Translations under genes and position numbers: made by a program
Notes under the pieces: model-generated
What the model was told of the DNA's origin: nothing
Databases searched by the model: none
Seen by the model: the letters and a program-made list of their open reading frames with translations, nothing else
Part shown: positions 1-12,300 of the stretch, one piece after another
Layout of the letters: each line of letters begins with the position of its first letter
Numbering within the stretch: the first letter of the stretch is position 1
Assembly: GCA_914767715.1 (NCBI GenBank)
Contig: OU612066.1
Coordinates: forward strand, 23,844,283 to 23,908,282
Reading direction: 5' to 3'
Source: Membranipora membranacea
Lineage: Eukaryota; Bryozoa; Gymnolaemata; Cheilostomatida; Membraniporidae
DNA: 64,000 nucleotides

Positions 1-118
1 TTATATTCTGCAGTTTGAATAAGGTCAATGGGGGCTCTAACTGGTCAGTGTTTCATATTATTCCGACAGACTTTGTATTTTTTCACGCTGCCGTATGACA
101 TGTTTTTTCAGTGCAAAA

Positions 119-145
119 GTCAGCCTCGTTAAATCGGACGCTGAC
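119..145. repeat. Short inverted repeat GTCAGC / GCTGAC in each monomer
   Basis: GTCAGC at 119-124 and GCTGAC at 140-145 are perfect reverse complements separated by 15 nt. A third copy of GTCAGC lies at 300-305 of the same monomer. The arm is only 6 bp. It could be a dyad protein-binding site or a small hairpin, or chance. Confidence 0.5.
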
Positions 146-175
146 AGAGAACGGATAACTGCAGAGACAAACGGA

Positions 176-189
176 TTTCATATTTGAAA
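176..189. repeat. Short inverted repeat TTTCA-N4-TGAAA in each monomer
   Basis: TTTCA at 176-180 and TGAAA at 185-189 are a 5-bp dyad with a 4-nt centre. The left arm is part of the TTTCATATT direct repeat also present at 51-59. It is too short to assign a function. Confidence 0.45.
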
Positions 190-236
190 CGAGCGAGAGT
201 TGCTTCTGCTTTTGAGGTAAGTTTGAAGCAAATCTA

Positions 237-297
237 TTTTTTAATCCGAGCGAAAAAAAAGCATGATACCCACCCTTGGTATATTTTTCAATTTTTT
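237..297. other. Cluster of A/T tracts in the monomer
   Basis: T6 (237-242), A8 (253-260), T5 (284-288) and T6 (292-297) lie within 61 bp. Tract centres are roughly 17, 29.5 and 8.5 bp apart, so they are not cleanly phased with the helix. Curvature or nucleosome exclusion is possible but not shown. Nearly all length variation of the array is in these runs. Confidence 0.5.
266..282. repeat. Short inverted repeat ATACC-N7-GGTAT in each monomer
   Basis: ATACC at 266-270 and GGTAT at 278-282 are complementary across a 7-nt spacer. The dyad sits between the A8 tract and the T5/T6 tracts. It is disrupted in u30 and u58 (10012, 19422), in u115 (38591) and in u148 (50017). Confidence 0.45.
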
Positions 298-2688
298 AAG
301 TCAGCGTTATTACCCCTCCAGCTTGTCTCAGGATCTTTATATTCTGCAGTTTGAATAAGGTCAATGGGGGCTCTAACTGGTCAGTGTTTCATATTATTCC
401 GACAGACTTTGTATTTTTTCACGCTGCCGTATGACATGTTTTTTCAGTGCAAAAGTCAGCCTCGTTAAATCGGACGCTGACAGAGAACGGATAACTGCAG
501 AGACAAACGGATTTCATATTTGAAACGAGCGAGAGTTGCTTCTGCTTTTGAGGTAAGTTTGAAGCAAATCTATTTTTTAATCCGAGCGAAAAAAAAGCAT
601 GATACCCACCCTTGGTATATTTTTCAATTTTTTAAGTCAGCGTTATTACCCCTCAAGCTTGTCTCAGGATCTTTATATTCTGCAGTTTGAATAAGGTCAA
701 TGGGGGCTCTAACTGGTCAGTGTTTCATATTATTCCGACAGACTTTGTATTTTTTCACGCTGCCGTATGACATGTTTTTTCAGTGCAAAAGTCAGCCTTG
801 TTAAATCGGACGCTGACAGAGAACGGATAACTGCAGAGACAAACGGATTTCATATTTGAAACGAGCGAGAGTTGCTTCTGCTTTTGAGGTAAGTTTGAAG
901 CAAATCTATTTTTTAATCCGAGCGAAAAAAAAGCATGATACCCACCCTTGGTATATTTTTCAATTTTTTAAGTCAGCGTTATTACCCCTCCAGCTTGTCT
1001 CAGGATCTTTATATTCTGCAGTTTGAATAAGGTCAATGGGGGCTCTAACTGGTCAGTGTTTCATATTATTCCGACAGACTTTGTATTTTTTCACGCTGCC
1101 GTATGACATGTTTTTTCAGTGCAAAAGTCAGCCTCGTTAAATCGGACGCTGACAGAGAACGGATAACTGCAGAGACAAACGGATTTCATATTTGAAACGA
1201 GCGAGAGTTGCTTCTGCTTTTGAGGTAAGTTTGAAGCAAATCTATTTTTTAATCCGAGCGAAAAAAAAGCATGATACCCACCCTTGGTATATTTTTCAAT
1301 TTTTTAAGTCAGCGTTATTACCCCTCCAGCTTGTCTCAGGATCTTTATATTCTGCAGTTTGAATAAGGTCAATGGGGGCTCTAACTGGTCAGTGTTTCAT
1401 ATTATTCCGACAGACTTTGTATTTTTTCACGCTGCCGTATGACATGTTTTTTCAGTGCAAAAGTCAGCCTCGTTAAATCGGACGCTGACAGAGAACGGAT
1501 AACTGCAGAGACAAACGGATTTCATATTTGAAACGAGCGAGAGTTGCTTCTGCTTTTGAGGTAAGTTTGAAGCAAATCTATTTTTTAATCCGAGCGAAAA
1601 AAAAGCATGATACCCACCCTTGGTATATTTTTCAATTTTTTAAGTCAGCGTTATTACCCCTCCAGCTTGTCTCAGGATCTTTATATTCTGCAGTTTGAAT
1701 AAGGTCAATGGGGGCTCTAACTGGTCAGTGTTTCATATTATTCCGACAGACTTTGTATTTTTTCACGCTGCCGTATGACATGTTTTTTCAGTGCAAAAGT
1801 CAGCCTCGTTAAATCGGACGCTGACAGAGAACGGATAACTGCAGAGACAAACGGATTTCATATTTGAAACGAGCGAGAGTTGCTTCTGCTTTTGAGGTAA
1901 GTTTGAAGCAAATCTATTTTTTAATCCGAGCGAAAAAAAAGCATGATACCCACCCTTGGTATATTTTTCAATTTTTTAAGTCAGCGTTATTACCCCTCCA
2001 GCTTGTCTCAGGATCTTTATATTCTGCAGTTTGAATAAGGTCAATGGGGGCTCTAACTGGTCAGTGTTTCATATTATCCCGACAGACTTTGTATTTTTTC
2101 ACGCTGCCGTATGACATGTTTTTTCAGTGCAAAAGTCAGCCTCGTTAAATCGGACGCTGACAGAGAACGGATAACTGCAGAGACAAACGGATTTCATATT
2201 TGAAACGAGCGAGAGTTGCTTCTGCTTTTGAGGTAAGTTTGAAGCAAATCTATTTTTTAATCCGAGCGAAAAAAAAGCATGATACCCACCCTTGGTATAT
2301 TTTTCAATTTTTTAAGTCAGCGTTATTACCCCTCCAGCTTGTCTCAGGATCTTTATATTCTGCAGTTTGAATAAGGTCAATGGGGGCTCTAACTGGTCAG
2401 TGTTTCATATTATTCCGACAGACTTTGTATTTTTTCACGCTGCCGTATGACATGTTTTTTCAGTGCAAAAGTCAGCCTCGTTAAATCGGACGCTGACAGA
2501 GAACGGATAACTGCAGAGACAAACGGATTTCATATTTGAAACGAGCGAGAGTTGCTTCTGCTTTTGAGGTAAGTTTGAAGCAAATCTATTTTTTAATCCG
2601 AGCGAAAAAAAAGCATGATACCCACCCTTGGTATATTTTTCAATTTTTTAAGTCAGCGTTATTACCCCTCAAGCTTGTCTCAGGATCT

Positions 2689-3360
2689 TTATATTCTGCA
2701 GTTTGAATAAGGTCAATGGGGGCTCTAACTGGTCAGTGTTTCATATTATTCCGACAGACTTTGCATTTTTTCACGCTGCCGTATGACATGTTTTTTCAGT
2801 GCACAAGTCAGCCTCGTTAAATCGGACGCTGACAGAGAACGGATAACTGCAGAGACAAACGGATTTCATATTTGAAACGAGCGAGAGTTGCTTCTGCTTT
2901 TGAGGTAAGTTTGAAGCAAATCTATTTTTTAATCCGAGCGAAAAAAAAGCATGATACCCACCCTTGGTATACTTTTCAATTTTTTAAGTCAGCGTTATTA
3001 CCCCTCCAGCTTGTCTCAGGATCTTTATATTCTGCAGTTTGAATAAGGTCAATGGGGGCTCTAACTGGTCAGTGTTTCATATTATTCCGACAGACTTTGT
3101 ATTTTTTCACGCTGCCGTATGACATGTTTTTTCAGTGCAAAAGTCAGCCTCGTTAAATCGGACGCTGACAGAGAACGGATAACTGCAGAGACAAACGGAT
3201 TTCATATTTGAAACGAGCGAGAGTTGCTTCTGCTTTTGAGGTAAGTTTGAAGCAAATCTATTTTTTAATCCGAGCGAAAAAAAAGCATTATACCCACCCT
3301 TGGTATATTTTTCAATTTTTTAAGTCAGCGTTATTACCCCTCCAGCTTGTCTCAGGATCT
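2689..3360 (+). repeat. Two relatively diverged monomers (u9-u10)
   Basis: Monomer u9 (2689-3024) carries three private substitutions: 2764 (t to c), 2804 (a to c) and 2972 (t to c). Monomer u10 carries 3289 (g to t). None of these is seen elsewhere in the window. They stand out because most monomers have no private change. Confidence 0.8.
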
Positions 3361-6300
3361 TTATATTCTGCAGTTTGAATAAGGTCAATGGGGGCTCTAA
3401 CTGGTCAGTGTTTCATATTATTCCGACAGACTTTGTATTTTTTCACGCTGCCGTATGACATGTTTTTTCAGTGCAAAAGTCAGCCTCGTTAAATCGGACG
3501 CTGACAGAGAACGGATAACTGCAGAGACAAACGGATTTCATATTTGAAACGAGCGAGAGTTGCTTCTGCTTTTGAGGTAAGTTTGAAGCAAATCTATTTT
3601 TTAATCCGAGCGAAAAAAAAGCATGATACCCACCCTTGGTATATTTTTCAATTTTTTAAGTCAGCGTTATTACCCCTCCAGCTTGTCTCAGGATCTTTAT
3701 ATTCTGCAGTTTGAATAAGGTCAATGGGGGCTCTAACTGGTCAGTGTTTCATATTATTCCGACAGACTTTGTATTTTTTCACGCTGCCGTATGACATGTT
3801 TTTTCAGTGCAAAAGTCAGCCTCGTTAAATCGGACGCTGACAGAGAACGGATAACTGCAGAGACAAACGGATTTCATATTTGAAACGAGCGAGAGTTGCT
3901 TCTGCTTTTGAGGTAAGTTTGAAGCAAATCTATTTTTTAATCCGAGCGAAAAAAAAGCATGATACCCACCCTTGGTATATTTTTCAATTTTTTAAGTCAG
4001 CGTTATTACCCCTCCAGCTTGTCTCAGGATCTTTATATTCTGCAGTTTGAATAAGGTCAATGGGGGCTCTAACTGGTCAGTGTTTCATATTATTCCGACA
4101 GACTTTGTATTTTTTCACGCTGCCGTATGACATGTTTTTTCAGTGCAAAAGTCAGCCTCGTTAAATCGGACGCTGACAGAGAACGGATAACTGCAGAGAC
4201 AAACGGATTTCATATTTGAAACGAGCGAGAGTTGCTTCTGCTTTTGAGGTAAGTTTGAAGCAAATCTATTTTTTAATCCGAGCGAAAAAAAAGCATGATA
4301 CCCACCCTTGGTATATTTTTCAATTTTTTAAGTCAGCGTTATTACCCCTCAAGCTTGTCTCAGGATCTTTATATTCTGCAGTTTGAATAAGGTCAATGGG
4401 GGCTCTAACTGGTCAGTGTTTCATATTATTCCGACAGACTTTGTATTTTTTCACGCTGCCGTATGACATGTTTTTTCAGTGCAAAAGTCAGCCTCGTTAA
4501 ATCGGACGCTGACAGAGAACGGATAACTGCAGAGACAAACGGATTTCATATTTGAAACGAGCGAGAGTTGCTTCTGCTTTTGAGGTAAGTTTGAAGCAAA
4601 TCTATTTTTTAATCCGAGCGAAAAAAAAGCATGATACCCACCCTTGGTATATTTTTCAATTTTTTAAGTCAGCGTTATTACCCCTCCAGCTTGTCTCAGG
4701 ATCTTTATATTCTGCAGTTTGAATAAGGTCAATGGGGGCTCTAACTGGTCAGTGTTTCATATTATTCCGACAGACTTTGTATTTTTTCACGCTGCCGTAT
4801 GACATGTTTTTTCAGTGCAAAAGTCAGCCTCGTTAAATCGGACGCTGACAGAGAACGGATAACTGCAGAGACAAACGGATTTCATATTTGAAACGAGCGA
4901 GAGTTGCTTCTGCTTTTGAGGTAAGTTTGAAGCAAATCTATTTTTTAATCCGAGCGAAAAAAAAAGCATGATACCCACCCTTGGTATATTTTTCAATTTT
5001 TTAAGTCAGCGTTATTACCCCTCAAGCTTGTCTCAGGATCTTTATATTCTGCAGTTTGAATAAGGTCAATGGGGGCTCTAACTGGTCAGTGTTTCATATT
5101 ATTCCGACAGACTTTGTATTTTTTCACGCTGCCGTATGACATGTTTTTTCAGTGCAAAAGTCAGCCTCGTTAAATCGGACGCTGACAGAGAACGGATAAC
5201 TGCAGAGACAAACGGATTTCATATTTGAAACGAGCGAGAGTTGCTTCTGCTTTTGAGGTAAGTTTGAAGCAAATCTATTTTTTAATCCGAGCGAAAAAAA
5301 AGCATGATACCCACCCTTGGTATATTTTTCAATTTTTTTAGTCAGCGTTATTACCCCTCCAGCTTGTCTCAGGATCTTTATATTCTGCAGTTTGAATAAG
5401 GTCAATGGGGGCTCTAACTGGTCAGTGTTTCATATTATTCCGACAGACTTTGTATTTTTTCACGCCGCCGTATGACATGTTTTTTCAGTGCAAAAGTCAG
5501 CCTCGTTAAATCGGACGCTGACAGAGAACGGATAACTGCAGAGACAAACGGATTTCATATTTGAAACGAGCGAGAGTTGCTTCTGCTTTTGAGGTAAGTT
5601 TGAAGCAAATCTATTTTTTAATCCGAGCGAAAAAAAAGCATGATACCCACCCTTGGTATATTTTTCAATTTTTTAAGTCAGCGTTATTACCCCTCCAGCT
5701 TGTCTCAGGATCTTTATATTCTGCAGTTTGAATAAGGTCAATGGGGGCTCTAACTGGTCAGTGTTTCATATTATTCCGACAGACTTTGTATTTTTTCACG
5801 CTGCCGTATGACATGTTTTTTCAGTGCAAAAGTCAGCCTCGTTAAATCGGACGCTGACAGAGAACGGATAACTGCAGAGACAAACGGATTTCATATTTGA
5901 AACGAGCGAGAGTTGCTTCTGCTTTTGAGGTAAGTTTGAAGCAAATCTATTTTTTAATCCGAGCGAAAAAAAAGCATGATACCCACCCTTGGTATATTTT
6001 TCAATTTTTTAAGTCAGCGTTATTACCCCTCCAGCTTGTCTCAGGATCTTTATATTCTGCAGTTTGAATAAGGTCAATGGGGGCTCTAACTGGTCAGTGT
6101 TTCATATTATTCCGACAGACTTTGTATTTTTTCACGCTGCCGTATGACATGTTTTTTCAGTGCAAAAGTCAGCCTCGTTAAATCGGACGCTGACAGAGAA
6201 CGGATAACTGCAGAGACAAACGGATTTCATATTTGAAACGAGCGAGAGTTGCTTCTGCTTTTGAGGTAAGTTTGAAGCAAATCTATTTTTTAATCCGAGC

Positions 6301-6385
6301 GAAAAAAAAGCATGATACCCACCCTTGGTATATTTTTCAATTTTTTAAGTCAGCGTTATTACCCCTCAAGCTTGTCTCAGGATCT

Positions 6386-9300
6386 TTATATTCTGCAGTT
6401 TGAATAAGGTCAATGGGGGCTCTAACTGGTCAGTGTTTCATATTATTCCGACAGACTTTGTATTTTTTCACGCTGCCGTATGACATGTTTTTTCAGTGCA
6501 AAAGTCAGCCTCGTTAAATCGGACGCTGACAGAGAACGGATAACTGCAGAGACAAACGGATTTCATATTTGAAACGAGCGAGAGTTGCTTCTGCTTTTGA
6601 GGTAAGTTTGAAGCAAATCTATTTTTTAATCCGAGCGAAAAAAAAGCATGATACCCACCCTTGGTATATTTTTCAATTTTTTAAGTCAGCGTTATTACCC
6701 CTCCAGCTTGTCTCAGGATCTTTATATTCTGCAGTTTGAATAAGGTCAATGGGGGCTCTAACTGGTCAGTGTTTCATATTATTCCGACAGACTTTGTATT
6801 TTTTCACGCTGCCGTATGACATGTTTTTTCAGTGCAAAAGTCAGCCTCGTTAAATCGGACGCTGACAGAGAACGGATAACTGCAGAGACAAACGGATTTC
6901 ATATTTGAAACGAGCGAGAGTTGCTTCTGCTTTTGAGGTAAGTTTGAAGCAAATCTATTTTTTAATCCGAGCGAAAAAAAAGCATGATACCCACCCTTGG
7001 TATATTTTTCAATTTTTTAAGTCAGCGTTATTACCCCTCAAGCTTGTCTCAGGATCTTTATATTCTGCAGTTTGAATAAGGTCAATGGGGGCTCTAACTG
7101 GTCAGTGTTTCATATTATTCCGACAGACTTTGTATTTTTTCACGCTGCCGTATGACATGTTTTTTCAGTGCAAAAGTCAGCCTCGTTAAATCGGACGCTG
7201 ACAGAGAACGGATAACTGCAGAGACAAACGGATTTCATATTTGAAACGAGCGAGAGTTGCTTCTGCTTTTGAGGTAAGTTTGAAGCAAATCTATTTTTTA
7301 ATCCGAGCGAAAAAAAAGCATGATACCCACCCTTGGTATATTTTTCAATTTTTTAAGTCAGCGTTATTACCCCTCCAGCTTGTCTCAGGATCTTTATATT
7401 CTGCAGTTTGAATAAGGTCAATGGGGGCTCTAACTGGTCAGTGTTTCATATTATTCCGACAGACTTTGTATTTTTTCACGCTGCCGTATGACATGTTTTT
7501 TCAGTGCAAAAGTCAGCCTCGTTAAATCGGACGCTGACAGAGAACGGATAACTGCAGAGACAAACGGATTTCATATTTGAAACGAGCGAGAGTTGCTTCT
7601 GCTTTTGAGGTAAGTTTGAAGCAAATCTATTTTTTAATCCGAGCGAAAAAAAAGCATGATACCCACCCTTGGTATATTTTTCAATTTTTTAAGTCAGCGT
7701 TATTACCCCTCCAGCTTGTCTCAGGATCTTTATATTCTGCAGTTTGAATAAGGTCAATGGGGGCTCTAACTGGTCAGTGTTTCATATTATTCCGATAGAC
7801 TTTGTATTTTTTCACGCTGCCGTATGACATGTTTTTTCAGTGCAAAAGTCAGCCTCGTTAAATCGGACGCTGACAGAGAACGGATAACTGCAGAGACAAA
7901 CGGATTTCATATTTGAAACGAGCGAGAGTTGCTTCTGCTTTTGAGGTAAGTTTGAAGCAAATCTATTTTTTAATCCGAGCGAAAAAAAAGCATGATACCC
8001 ACCCTTGGTATATTTTTCAATTTTTTAAGTCAGCGTTATTACCCCTCCAGCTTGTCTCAGGATCTTTATATTCTGCAGTTTGAATAAGGTCAATGGGGGC
8101 TCTAACTGGTCAGTGTTTCATATTATTCCGACAGACTTTGTATTTTTTCACGCTGCCGTATGACATGTTTTTTCAGTGCAAAAGTCAGCCTCGTTAAATC
8201 GGACGCTGACAGAGAACGGATAACTGCAGAGACAAACGGATTTCATATTTGAAACGAGCGAGAGTTGCTTCTGCTTTTGAGGTAAGTTTGAAGCAAATCT
8301 ATTTTTTAATCCGAGCGAAAAAAAAGCATGATACCCACCCTTGGTATATTTTTCAATTTTTTAAGTCAGCGTTATTACCCCTCAAGCTTGTCTCAGGATC
8401 TTTATATTCTGCAGTTTGAATAAGGTCAATGGGGGCTCTAACTGGTCAGTGTTTCATATTATTCCGACAGACTTTGTATTTTTTCACGCTGCCGTATGAC
8501 ATGTTTTTTCAGTGCAAAAGTCAGCCTCGTTAAATCGGACGCTGACAGAGAACGGATAACTGCAGAGACAAACGGATTTCATATTTGAAACGAGCGAGAG
8601 TTGCTTCTGCTTTTGAGGTAAGTTTGAAGCAAATCTATTTTTTAATCCGAGCGAAAAAAAAGCATGATACCCACCCTTGGTATATTTTTCAATTTTTTAA
8701 GTCAGCGTTATTACCCCTCCAGCTTGTCTCAGGATCTTTATATTCTGCAGTTTGAATAAGGTCAATGGGGGCTCTAACTGGTCAGTGTTTCATATTATTC
8801 CGACAGACTTTGTATTTTTTCACGCTGCCGTATGACATGTTTTTTCAGTGCAAAAGTCAGCCTCGTTAAATCGGACGCTGACAGAGAACGGATAACTGCA
8901 GAGACAAACGGATTTCATATTTGAAACGAGCGAGAGTTGCTTCTGCTTTTGAGGTAAGTTTGAAGCAAATCTATTTTTTAATCCGAGCGAAAAAAAAGCA
9001 TGATACCCACCCTTGGTATATTTTTCAATTTTTTAAGTCAGCGTTATTACCCCTCCAGCTTGTCTCAGGATCTTTATATTCTGCAGTTTGAATAAGGTCA
9101 ATGGGGGCTCTAACTGGTCAGTGTTTCATATTATTCCGACAGACTTTGTATTTTTTCACGCTGCCGTATGACATGTTTTTTCAGTGCAAAAGTCAGCCTC
9201 GTTAAATCGGATGCTGACAGAGAACGGATAACTGCAGAGACAAACGGATTTCATATTTGAAACGAGCGAGAGTTGCTTCTGCTTTTGAGGTAAGTTTGAA

Positions 9301-12300
9301 GCAAATCTATTTTTTAATCCGAGCGAAAAAAAAGCATGATACCCACCCTTGGTATATTTTTCAATTTTTTAAGTCAGCGTTATTACCCCTCCAGCTTGTC
9401 TCAGGATCTTTATATTCTGCAGATTGAATAAGGTCAATGGGGGCTCTAACTGGTCAGTGTTTCATATTATTCCGACAGACTTTGTATTTTTTCACGCTGC
9501 CGTATGACATGTTTTTTCAGTGCAAAAGTCAGCCTCGTTAAATCGGACGCTGACAGAGAACGGATAACTGCAGAGACAAACGGATTTCATATTTGAAACG
9601 AGCGAGAGTTGCTTCTGCTTTTGAGGTAAGTTTGAAGCAAATCTATTTTTTAATCCGAGCGAAAAAAAAGCATGATACCCACCCTTGGTATATTTTTCAA
9701 TTTTTTAAGTCAGCGTTATTACCCCTCCAGCTTGTCTCAGGATCTTTATATTCTGCAGTTTGAATAAGGTCAATGGGGGCTCTAACTGGTCAGTGTTTCA
9801 TATTATTCTGACAGACTTTGTATTTTTTCACGCTGCCGTATGACATGTTTTTTCAGTGCAAAAGTCAGCCTCGTTAAATCGGACGCTGACAGAGAACGGA
9901 TAACTGCAGAGACAAACGGATTTCATATTTGAAACGAGCGAGAGTTGCTTCTGCTTTTGAGGTAAGTTTGAAGCAAATCTATTTTTTAATCCGAGCGAAA
10001 AAAAAGCATGAAACCCACCCTTGGTATATTTTTCAATTTTTTAAGTCAGCGTTATTACCCCTCCAGCTTGTCTCAGGATCTTTATATTCTGCAGTTTGAA
10101 TAAGGTCAATGGGGGCTCTAACTGGTCAGTGTTTCATATTATTCCGACAGACTTTGTATTTTTTCACGCTGCCGTATGACATGTTTTTTCAGTGCAAAAG
10201 TCAGCCTCGTTAAATCGGACGCTGACAGAAAACGGATAACTGCAGAGACAAACGGATTTCATATTTGAAACGAGCGAGAGTTGCTTCTGCTTTTGAGGTA
10301 AGTTTGAAGCAAATCTATTTTTTAATCCGAGCGAAAAAAAAGCATGATACCCACCCTTGGTATATTTTTCAATTTTTTAAGTCAGCGTTATTACCCCTCC
10401 AGCTTGTCTCAGGATCTTTATATTCTGCAGTTTGAATAAGGTCAATGGGGGCTCTAACTGGTCAGTGTTTCATATTATTCCGACAGACTTTGTATTTTTT
10501 CACGCTGCCGTATGACATGTTTTTTCAGTGCAAAAGTCAGCCTCGTTAAATCGGACGCTGACAGAGAACGGATAACTGCAGAGACAAACGGATTTCATAT
10601 TTGAAACGAGCGAGAGTTGCTTCTGCTTTTGAGGTAAGTTTGAAGCAAATCTATTTTTTAATCCGAGCGAAAAAAAAAGCATGATACCCACCCTTGGTAT
10701 ATTTTTCAATTTTTTAAGTCAGCGTTATTACCCCTCCAGCTTGTCTCAGGATCTTTATATTCTGCAGTTTGAATAAGGTCAATGGGGGCTCTAACTGGTC
10801 AGTGTTTCATATTAATCCGACAGACTTTGTATTTTTTCACGCTGCCGTATGACATGTTTTTTCAGTGCAAAAGTCAGCCTCGTTAAATCGGACGCTGACA
10901 GAGAACGGATAACTGCAGAGACAAACGGATTTCATATTTGAAACGAGCGAGAGTTGCTTCTGCTTTTGAGGTAAGTTTGAAGCAAATCTATTTTTTAATC
11001 CGAGCGAAAAAAAAGCATGATACCCACCCTTGGTATATTTTTCAATTTTTTAAGTCAGCGTTATTACCCCTCCAGCTTGTCTCAGGATCTTTATATTCTG
11101 CAGTTTGAATAAGGTCAATGGGGGCTCTAACTGGTCAGTGTTTCATATTATTCCGACAGACTTTGTATTTTTTCACGCTGCCGTATGACATGTTTTTTCA
11201 GTACAAAAGTCAGCCTCGTTAAATCGGACGCTGACAGAGAACGGATAACTGCAGAGACAAACGGATTTCATATTTGAAACGAGCGAGAGTTGCTTCTGCT
11301 TTTGAGGTAAGTTTAAAGCAAATCTATTTTTTAATCCGAGCGAAAAAAAAGCATGATACCCACCCTTGGTATATTTTTCAATTTTTTAAGTCAGCGTTAT
11401 TACCCCTCCAGCTTGTCTCAGGATCTTTATATTCTGCAGTTTGAATAAGGTCAATGGGGGCTCTAACTGGTCAGTGTTTCATATTATTCCGACAGACTTT
11501 GTATTTTTTCACGCTGCCGTATGACATGTTTTTTCAGTGCAAAAGTCAGCCTCGTTAAATCGGACGCTGACAGAGAACGGATAACTGCAGAGACAAACGG
11601 ATTTCATATTTGAAACGAGCGAGAGTTGCTTCTGCTTTTGAGGTAAGTTTGAAGCAAATCTATTTTTTAATCCGAGCGAAAAAAAAGCATGATACCCACC
11701 CTTGGTATATTTTTCAATTTTTTAAGTCAGCGTTATTACCCCTCAAGCTTGTCTCAGGATCTTTATATTCTGCAGTTTGAATAAGGTCAATGGGGGCTCT
11801 AACTGGTCAGTGTTTCATATTATTCCGACAGACTTTGTATTTTTTCACGCTGCCGTATGACATGTTTTTTCAGTGCAAAAGTCAGCCTCGTTAAATCGGA
11901 CGCTGACAGAGAACGGATAACTGCAGAGACAAACGGATTTCATATTTGAAACGAGCGAGAGTTGCTTCTGCTTTTGAGGTAAGTTTGAAGCAAATCTATT
12001 TTTTAATCCGAGCGAAAAAAAAGCATGATACCCACCCTTGGTATATTTTTCAATTTTTTAAGTCAGCGTTATTACCCCTCCAGCTTGTCTCAGGATCTTT
12101 ATATTCTGCAGTTTGAATAAGGACAATGGGGGCTCTAACTGGTCAGTGTTTCATATTATTCCGACAGACTTTGTATTTTTTCACGCTGCCGTATGACATG
12201 TTTTTTCAGTGCAAAAGTCAGCCTCGTTAAATCGGACGCTGACAGAGAACGGATAACTGCAGAGACAAACGGATTTCATATTTGAAACGAGCGAGAGTTG

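Larger units (their letters stand above)
112..216 (+). other. Exon-like interval bounded by splice-site consensus motifs (repeated in every monomer)
   Basis: In u1 a T6-CAG acceptor-like motif ends at 111 and a GAG|GTAAGT donor-like motif spans 214-222. They enclose 105 nt, and the implied intron to the next copy would be 231 nt. CTAAC at 37-41, 70 nt before the acceptor, fits a metazoan branch-point consensus. I found the donor GT altered in one monomer only (u90, 30126) and the acceptor AG altered in none. The interval is closed in all three + frames (TAA, TGA, TAA), so any product would be non-coding. Splice-like motifs arise by chance, and high conservation here is also what general homogenisation would give, so this is a motif observation and not a gene call. 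Confidence 0.3.
1..336 (+). repeat. Representative satellite monomer (u1, consensus form)
   Basis: This first complete unit appears identical to the consensus. By hand count it is 336 bp, 39.3% GC (64 C, 68 G) with 13 CpG, for an observed/expected ratio near 1.0. Landmarks within the unit are PstI CTGCAG at 8-13 and 159-164, T6 at 78-83, 103-108, 237-242 and 292-297, T5 at 284-288, A8 at 253-260, and the two-state site at 319 (CAGCTT or AAGCTT). Short internal direct repeats exist: TTTCATATT at 51 and 176, AACGGAT at 150 and 170, CGAGCGA at 190 and 247, and GTCAGC at 119 and 300. Their offsets (125, 20, 57, 181) disagree, so I see no sign that the unit is a dimer of a shorter ancestor. Its length is a multiple of three, so reading frames are preserved from copy to copy, but all six consensus frames contain stops. 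Its length is also close to two nucleosome repeats; that remark is inference. Confidence 0.95.

Noticed and set aside
1-336. CENP-B box
   Set aside because: The consensus monomer contains neither CGGG nor CCCG, so the core of the box is absent on both strands. The nearest look-alike, CTCGTTAAATCGGAC at 126-140, has wrong spacing and lacks CGGG.
1-336. Hammerhead-ribozyme satellite (as in newt satellite 2, about 330 bp)
   Set aside because: The similar monomer length prompted a check, but the conserved CTGATGA core is absent on both strands.
1-336. tRNA/SINE or 5S-derived origin
   Set aside because: I see no A-box/B-box pair (no GGTTCGA-like B box) and no 5S-like internal control region in the monomer.
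1-336. Monomer as a dimer of two 168-bp halves
   Set aside because: Internal direct repeats have inconsistent offsets (20, 57, 125, 181 bp) and the two PstI sites are 151/185 bp apart; the halves do not align by eye.
4787-4996. 69-codon open frames on the minus strand (also at 10500, 14869, 19910, 34360, 47129)
   Set aside because: They appear only where the A8 run is A9, which shifts an alternative TTG start into a frame that is open over the rest of the monomer. There is no ATG at the chosen start, no recognisable domain, and the same frame is broken in the other about 184 monomers.
5124-5405. 93-codon minus-strand open frame (also 32008-32289)
   Set aside because: A single a to t change (5339, 32223) removes a TAA that is present in the consensus frame. 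The start is TTG and the sequence is ordinary satellite; there is no sign of coding selection.
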